Assembly (NCBI RefSeq): GCF_016889705.1
Contig: NZ_CP069526.1
Span: 2,728,001-2,792,000 of the forward strand
Direction: 5' to 3'
DNA length: 64,000 nucleotides
DNA from: Amycolatopsis sp. FDAARGOS 1241
GTDB lineage: Bacteria > Actinomycetota > Actinomycetes > Mycobacteriales > Pseudonocardiaceae
Below, in pieces: positions 59,465 to 64,000 of this stretch (positions within the stretch are counted from its first letter, which is position 1; the number at the start of each line of letters is the position of its first letter). The notes under the pieces were generated by a model that saw only the letters and a list, made by a program, of their open reading frames with translations, searched no databases and was not told the origin of the DNA. A program made the translations under genes and the position numbers.

Positions 59465-59674
59465 CCAGCGCTCGAAGCGCCGACGGGCAGGACGAATCGG
59501 ACTCGTTCAGGCGTTCGGTTTATCATGTTGTGATTACGGGTGTGAAAAAGTCGCACCTCGGGATCGGTGCTGTGGTGGGAAAACCGTAAATCCCGCCCGG
59601 GTGGGTCACACCAGGTGTAGGAACGGTGGTCCGGGGGAACACGACGGCGAAGCGAAAGCGAGGTAGGCCTGACT
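59465..59674 (+). promoter_or_regulatory. Promoter region of the ppx/gppA gene
   Basis: A 210-bp gap with no gene. An AT-rich island (TTTATCATGTTGTGATTAC, 59519-59537) contains the short inverted repeat ATCA-N5-TGAT, and GTGTGAAAAAG follows. It is the likely promoter of the gene at 59675. No strong -10/-35 pair is certain. Confidence 0.4.
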
Positions 59675-60649
59675 GTGCGCAGATTCTCGGGGCCGGCTGT
59701 GGGTGTGCTGGATGTGGGTTCGTTCAGCGCTCGGCTCGTGGTGCTCGAGCCCGGCGGTACGCCGCTCGAGCCCGCGCTGAGCCACCAGAGCCGGCTGCGG
59801 CTGGACCGTGAACTCGACGACGAGTGCCGGTTGGGCGACCGGGGGATCGCCGCCATCTCGGCGGCGGTCGCCGAGGGGATGGCCGTGGCCGCTCGCCACG
59901 GTGTGCACGATGTGTTCCCCTTTGCGACGTCCTCGATCCGGGATGCGGCCAATGCGGATGAGGTGGTGCGCACGGTTCGCCGTGACACGGGTGTCGAGCT
60001 GCAGTTCTTGTCGGGGCGCCGCGAAGCCGAGCTGACCTATGTGGGCGCTCGGCGCTGGTATGGTGCGGCCGCCGGTCCGCTGCTGGTTCTCGACATCGGT
60101 GGTGGGACGGTGGAGTTGTCGGCCGGACGCGGTTCCCAGGCCGAGTTCGCGCGGTCGCTGCCGTTGGGGGCCCGGTCGGTCACCCGTGACTGGCTGCCCA
60201 CGGATCCGCCGGTGCGGTCGAAGAAGGTGCGGGCCCTGCGTGAGTACGTGCTGGCGCAGGTGCGCGGCGCGCTGGGTGACGTGACCGCCGAGATCGCCGA
60301 TCATCGCGTGGTCGGCTGTTCGAAGGTGCTGCGCCAGCTGGCACGCCTCGCCGGTGACCGTCCGGGGCGGGGCCGGGAGCTGCACCTGGACGACCTGCGC
60401 GTGTGGATCCCGCGCCTGGCCGCCATGCCGACGGCCAAGCGCGCGAAGCTGCCGGGCATCTCGCGTCAGCGCGCCCGGCAGGCCCTCGGCGGCGCCGTGG
60501 TCGCCGAAGCCCTGCTGACCATCACCGGCGGGACCATGGCCATCTGCCCGTGGTCGACCCGCGACGGTCTGTTGCTGAGCATGCTCGACGCACTGGCCCT
60601 CGACGTCCCGGCCGGCCCGGCCGGCGCCGGTTCGCGTCCGGCCGCGTGA
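59675..60649 (+). CDS. Ppx/GppA-family phosphatase
   Basis: 324 aa, GTG start after AAGCGAGG. Actin-like ATPase fold with the two phosphate loops VGVLDVGSFSARLVVLE (near residue 10) and LVLDIGGGTVELS (about 135), the catalytic-region motif FPFATSSIRDAANADEVV and EAELTYVGARRW. It hydrolyses polyphosphate and/or pppGpp and may link to the stringent response. The family's usual GSNS loop is GSFS here. Confidence 0.93.
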   Translation: MRRFSGPAVGVLDVGSFSARLVVLEPGGTPLEPALSHQSRLRLDRELDDECRLGDRGIAAISAAVAEGMAVAARHGVHDVFPFATSSIRDAANADEVVRTVRRDTGVELQFLSGRREAELTYVGARRWYGAAAGPLLVLDIGGGTVELSAGRGSQAEFARSLPLGARSVTRDWLPTDPPVRSKKVRALREYVLAQVRGALGDVTAEIADHRVVGCSKVLRQLARLAGDRPGRGRELHLDDLRVWIPRLAAMPTAKRAKLPGISRQRARQALGGAVVAEALLTITGGTMAICPWSTRDGLLLSMLDALALDVPAGPAGAGSRPAA

Positions 60650-60690
60650 CACTCCTGGTGCGGCGCTGGGCGAAAGGGTATTCCGGAGTC

Positions 60691-60870
60691 ATGACACGTG
60701 AGCACTTCCCGCGCGACGACCACGTCGACGACGAAGACGACCTCGCCGGCCTGCCCGACCCGCAGAAGCTGCGCTCCGAGGTCGCGACCGCCCCGGGCCC
60801 CGATCTGACGCCGAGCCACACGAAGGACGTCGACGCGCCGCCGGGCACGGAGGCTCCCGCGGACAGCTGA
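60691..60870 (+). CDS. Small acidic protein of unknown function
   Basis: 59 aa, ATG 60691 seven bases after GGAG. Very acidic and probably disordered (HFPRDDHVDDEDDLAGLPD, then a Pro/Thr-rich tail). It lies 41 bp after ppx/gppA and ends in the bidirectional hairpin at 60866. I do not recognise a family. The good ribosome binding site and strongly biased composition support a real gene, with moderate certainty. Confidence 0.6.
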   Translation: MTREHFPRDDHVDDEDDLAGLPDPQKLRSEVATAPGPDLTPSHTKDVDAPPGTEAPADS

Positions 60871-60890
60871 CCGGCGTGAAGCCGGTCAGC
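60866..60890. terminator. Bidirectional hairpin between convergent genes
   Basis: GCTGACCGGC (60866-60875) and GCCGGTCAGC (60881-60890) form a perfect 10-bp stem around loop GTGAA. It overlaps the last codons of the small protein and lies 11 bp from the end of the GH65 gene on the other strand. Confidence 0.7.
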
Positions 60891-60900
60891 CGCGCCGGGG

Positions 60901-63282
60901 TCACTTCTGCTGCGTCACGAACTGCCGCTGCCGTGAGGAGTCGCGGCGCTGCGGGGCGCGGCCGTAGGGCTGCACCGGCGGTTCGCCCGCGTCGATGTCC
61001 GGGATCGGGAGCGTCACGGGTACCTTCGTGACGGTGAACCGCTCGCCGTGGTGGATGAGGTCCAGCTTGGCGCCCTCGAGCACGTGGTAGGTGGCCTCGC
61101 CGTGGTGGACGGCGACCTGGAACCGCGTGCCGCGGAACGCGAGGCGGAACGTGATGCCGCCGAGTTGCCGGGGCAGCCGCGGGGCGAAGGACAGCTGGCC
61201 GCCGTGGTCGCGCAGGCCGCCGAGCCCGGCGACGGTGCCCTGCCAGGCGCCGGCGAGCGAGGCCATGTGCAGGCCGTTGCGGACGTTGTTGTGCACGTCG
61301 TGCAGGTCCGTCATGGCGGCTTCGGCCAGGTAGTCGTACGCGAGGTCCAGATGTCCCACCTCGGCCGCGATCACCGCTTGCGTGCCGGCCGAGAGCGACG
61401 AGTCGCGCACCGTCCGGGCCTCGTAGTAGGCGAAGTCGCGCGCCTTCTCCTCGGGGCTGAACGAGTCGCCGCACAGGTGCAGCGCCAGCACGAGGTCCGC
61501 CTGCTTCACGACCTGCTTGCGGTACAGGTCGAAGTACGGGTAGTTCAGCAGCAATGGGTAGAACGCGGGGTCGGTGCCCTTGTAGTCCCACTCGTCGTGC
61601 TCGAGGAAGCCCTCCGACTGCGGGTGCACACCGAGTTCCTGGTTGTAGGGCAGGAACATCGCTTCGGCCGCCGCGCGCCAGCTGTCGAGCTCGGCGACGT
61701 CGACCTCGAGCCGCTCGATCACGTCCGGGAACTTTTCGCACACCTGCGCCGCGCCGAGCAGGTTCCGCCGCGCCATCAGGTTGGTGTAGACGTTGTTGTC
61801 CGCCACCGCCGAGTATTCGTCCGGACCGGTCACCCCGTCGATGCGGAAGTGCCCGTGGCGGTCGAAGTGCCCGAGCGAAGCCCACAACCGCGCCGTTTCC
61901 ACCAGCAGCTCGGCTCCGCAGCCGCTTTCGAACTCGTCGTCGCCGGTCGCGTTGACGTAACGCAGCACGGCGTCGGAGATGTCGGCGCTCACGTGGAAAG
62001 CCGCCGTGCCCGCCGGCCAGTAGGCCGAGCACTCCGCGCCGGTGATGGACCGCCACGGGAACGCCGCGCCGCGCAGTCCCAGCTGCTTCGCGCGTTCCTT
62101 GGCCTTGTCCATTGTGGAGTGCCGCCAGCTCAGCGCATCCCTTGCGGCATCGGGGATCGTGTACGTGAGCACGGGCAGCACGAAGGTTTCCGTGTCCCAG
62201 AAGGCGTGCCCGTCGTACCCGGGACCGGTGAGGCCCTTGCCGGCGATCGCGCGCTGCTCACCGCGGGCACCGGCCTGCAGCAGGTGGAACAGCGAGAACC
62301 GCACGGCCTGCTGCAGCTCGGGGTCGCCGTCGATCTCGATGTCCGAAGTGGCCCAGAAATCGTCGAGGTATTGACGCTGCTCGGCGATCAGGCCCTTCCA
62401 GCCGGTCTGGCGCGCACCGGCGAGCGCGGCCTCGACCTGCGCGCGCAGGGCGGGCACGGACCGCTGCGCGGACCAGCCGTAGGCGAGGAACTTCGTGATC
62501 CGCAGCCGCCCGCCCTTCGGCACGTCGACCGCGACGGTCAGGCGCGCGAGGTCGTCCTCGGAGTGGATGCGCGTGCGGATACCGTCGTCGACCTCGATCT
62601 TGTGGTCCATCGCGGCGGCCATGCGCAGCCCCGAGTTGCGGGTCTGGTGCACCAGCACGGCCTGGTAGTTGGCTGCGCGGTGGAACTGCGACACCAGCGG
62701 CGTGTCGAGCGCCGCGGCGACCCGCGGGTCACGCGTGTCGGACTCGATCGGCTCGTTGGCCAGCAGGTCGGACTGGACCACGAGCTGCAGGTCCTCGTCG
62801 AGCGGCTCGACCTCGTAGCGGATCGCCGCGATCGCACGCTGGGTGAACGACACGAGCCGTTCGGTCTTCACGCGCACGCGGCGGCCGGTGGGGGAGGACC
62901 ATTCGGTGGAACGGCGCAGGGTGCCGCTGCGGAAGTCGAGTACCCGGTCGTGCTCGTCGGCGGTGCCGTAGCGCATGTCGAGCGGCTCGTCCTCGACGAG
63001 CAGGCGCAGCACCTTGCCGTCGGTCACGTTGACAACCGTCTGCCCCTCCTCGGGGTAGCCGTAGCCACCTTCGGCGTAGGGCAGTTCGTGCTGCTCGTAG
63101 AAGCCGTTGAGGTACGTGCCGGGCAGCCCGCGAGGTTCGGCCTCCTCGAGCGTGCCGCGCAGTCCGATGTGGCCGTTGGACAACGCGAAGGCCGACTCCG
63201 TGCGCTGCAGCGCGTCGACGTCGAGGCCACGCCACCGCAGCTCCCACGGCGAGCACTCGTAACCGAAACCCGTCTCGGTCAT
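60901..63282 (-). CDS. GH65 glycoside phosphorylase/hydrolase
   Basis: 793 aa. N-terminal beta-sandwich ([29 protein letters not shown]), then the alpha/alpha-barrel with [14 protein letters not shown] and the catalytic-acid motif [11 protein letters not shown], where Glu489 is the proton donor. [24 protein letters not shown] corresponds to the phosphate/water-side loop. GH65 enzymes act on trehalose, maltose or kojibiose. Pairing with a beta-phosphoglucomutase-like HAD gene (4-bp ATGA overlap) favours a phosphorylase, though M. tuberculosis has a similar pair of uncertain activity. Confidence 0.92.
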   Translation of the reverse strand: MTETGFGYECSPWELRWRGLDVDALQRTESAFALSNGHIGLRGTLEEAEPRGLPGTYLNGFYEQHELPYAEGGYGYPEEGQTVVNVTDGKVLRLLVEDEPLDMRYGTADEHDRVLDFRSGTLRRSTEWSSPTGRRVRVKTERLVSFTQRAIAAIRYEVEPLDEDLQLVVQSDLLANEPIESDTRDPRVAAALDTPLVSQFHRAANYQAVLVHQTRNSGLRMAAAMDHKIEVDDGIRTRIHSEDDLARLTVAVDVPKGGRLRITKFLAYGWSAQRSVPALRAQVEAALAGARQTGWKGLIAEQRQYLDDFWATSDIEIDGDPELQQAVRFSLFHLLQAGARGEQRAIAGKGLTGPGYDGHAFWDTETFVLPVLTYTIPDAARDALSWRHSTMDKAKERAKQLGLRGAAFPWRSITGAECSAYWPAGTAAFHVSADISDAVLRYVNATGDDEFESGCGAELLVETARLWASLGHFDRHGHFRIDGVTGPDEYSAVADNNVYTNLMARRNLLGAAQVCEKFPDVIERLEVDVAELDSWRAAAEAMFLPYNQELGVHPQSEGFLEHDEWDYKGTDPAFYPLLLNYPYFDLYRKQVVKQADLVLALHLCGDSFSPEEKARDFAYYEARTVRDSSLSAGTQAVIAAEVGHLDLAYDYLAEAAMTDLHDVHNNVRNGLHMASLAGAWQGTVAGLGGLRDHGGQLSFAPRLPRQLGGITFRLAFRGTRFQVAVHHGEATYHVLEGAKLDLIHHGERFTVTKVPVTLPIPDIDAGEPPVQPYGRAPQRRDSSRQRQFVTQQK

Positions 63283-64000
63283 TCCTTCTCCAGCAGTTCG
63301 GCGAGGTCGTCGACCACGACGTCGGCGCCGTGGGCTCGGAGTTCGTCGGCCTGGTCGGCGCGGTTGACGCCCACCACGTACCCGAAGTTCCCGGCGTGCC
63401 CGGCCTGTACGCCGGACAGCGCGTCCTCGAACACGGCCGCCTGCGCCGGCTCGACGTCGAGCGCCTTCGCGCCCGCCAGGAACGAGTCGGGCGCGGGCTT
63501 GCCGTTGAGGTGGTCGCGGCGGATCACGATCCCGTCGACGCGCGCCTCGACGAACTTCGACAGGTCCGCCGCGTCGAGCACCTTCGCGCCGTTCGCGGAC
63601 GACGTGACCACGGCGATCCGCAGCCCGGCGGCTTTGACCGCTTCGAGGTAGCGCACCGAGCCGGGGTAGGGGTTCACCCCGCGTTCGTCGATGATCTTGA
63701 GGACCAGCTCGTTCTTGCGGTTGCCGACGCCGTTGACGGTGGGCTCGTTCACCCCGTCGTCCGGCGATCCTTCCGGCAGTTCGATGTCGCGGGAGCGAAG
63801 GAACTCACGCACGCCGTCGGCGCGCGGGCGGCCGTCCACGTAGGCCGCGTAGTCGTGCTCGGTGAACTCGCGGAACGTTTCGCCGTCCCGGCTGCGGAGA
63901 AATTCGTCGAACGTCCGTTTCCACGCCTCGCGGTGCAGCACGGCCGTTCCGGTCAGCACGCCGTCGAGGTCGAACAGACAGGCGGTGATGGTGTCCGGCA
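63279..64000 (-). CDS. Beta-phosphoglucomutase-like HAD hydrolase, 5' end outside window
   Basis: About 240 codons visible; the start is beyond 64000. HAD motif I reads [21 protein letters not shown] right at the edge, motif II is [12 protein letters not shown], and motifs III/IV are [15 protein letters not shown] and [16 protein letters not shown]. The cap domain carries the [16 protein letters not shown] stretch. It would convert beta-glucose-1-phosphate from the overlapping GH65 gene to glucose-6-phosphate. The operon order is HAD then GH65. Confidence 0.9.
   Translation of the reverse strand, partial: PDTITACLFDLDGVLTGTAVLHREAWKRTFDEFLRSRDGETFREFTEHDYAAYVDGRPRADGVREFLRSRDIELPEGSPDDGVNEPTVNGVGNRKNELVLKIIDERGVNPYPGSVRYLEAVKAAGLRIAVVTSSANGAKVLDAADLSKFVEARVDGIVIRRDHLNGKPAPDSFLAGAKALDVEPAQAAVFEDALSGVQAGHAGNFGYVVGVNRADQADELRAHGADVVVDDLAELLEKE

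Overview
The window is very GC-rich actinobacterial chromosome. It has GTG/TTG starts, 4-bp ATGA/GTGA overlaps and a meso-DAP-type murE. Its division genes are sepF and wag31/divIVA, with no ftsA or min genes. The gene content (PPE-like/EspG/DUF3558 genes, SAM-IV riboswitch, short actinobacterial ileS T-box) fits Pseudonocardiaceae, most likely an Amycolatopsis-like organism; the genus is inference. The backbone is the dcw cell-wall and division cluster, flanked by housekeeping genes and accessory genes.

Layout. 1-4550 (minus): MoxR ATPase / DUF58 / transglutaminase operon, whose last gene runs off the left edge. 4820-7041 (plus): an orphan type VII-secretion-like set (small helical protein, DUF3558 lipoprotein, PPE-like protein, EspG). 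7064-9632: Lrp regulator, a frame-broken membrane protein and a flippase-like membrane protein. 9990-25074: mraZ-rsmH-ftsL-ftsI-murE-murF-mraY-murD-ftsW-murG-murC-ftsQ, nearly all overlapping, driven by a promoter that carries four MraZ boxes. 25075-28900: about 3.8 kb of accessory genes (NmrA-like, MFS, OsmC, DinB, a gene remnant) that split ftsQ from ftsZ. 28987-33777: ftsZ-pgeF-yggS-sepF-yggT-wag31. 33871-34500: seven degenerate, apparently non-coding tandem repeats of about 97 bp, then about 800 bp of gene-poor DNA. 35325-45667: a membrane protein with a His/Cys motif, two paralogous ArsR-like regulators (one divergent from a drug exporter), T-box plus ileS, a class B PBP and a cation/proton antiporter. 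45678-49177: a MocR regulator divergent from a two-gene operon matching the two domains of plant Tm-1. 49255-50754: SAM-IV riboswitch and a cysteine-desulfurase-like gene. 50846-53558: lspA, an RluD-type synthase and an HTH/proline-rich protein. 53834-59464: a tandemly duplicated DUF885 protein, fumarylacetoacetase and an LLM oxidoreductase. 59675-64000: Ppx/GppA, a small acidic protein, GH65 and a partial beta-phosphoglucomutase-like HAD gene.

How it works together. The dcw genes make UDP-MurNAc-pentapeptide (murE, murF), lipid I and lipid II (mraY, murG), and supply the septal synthase (ftsW/ftsI) and divisome scaffold (ftsQ, ftsL, ftsZ, sepF, wag31). Expression controls visible in the DNA are MraZ boxes, a T-box, a SAM-IV riboswitch, a MocR direct repeat and several GC-rich terminator hairpins. 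The features that ordinary annotation explains least are the repeat array after wag31, the split-Tm-1/MocR locus, the interruption between ftsQ and ftsZ, the frame-broken duplicated transporter-like gene and the doubled DUF885 protein.
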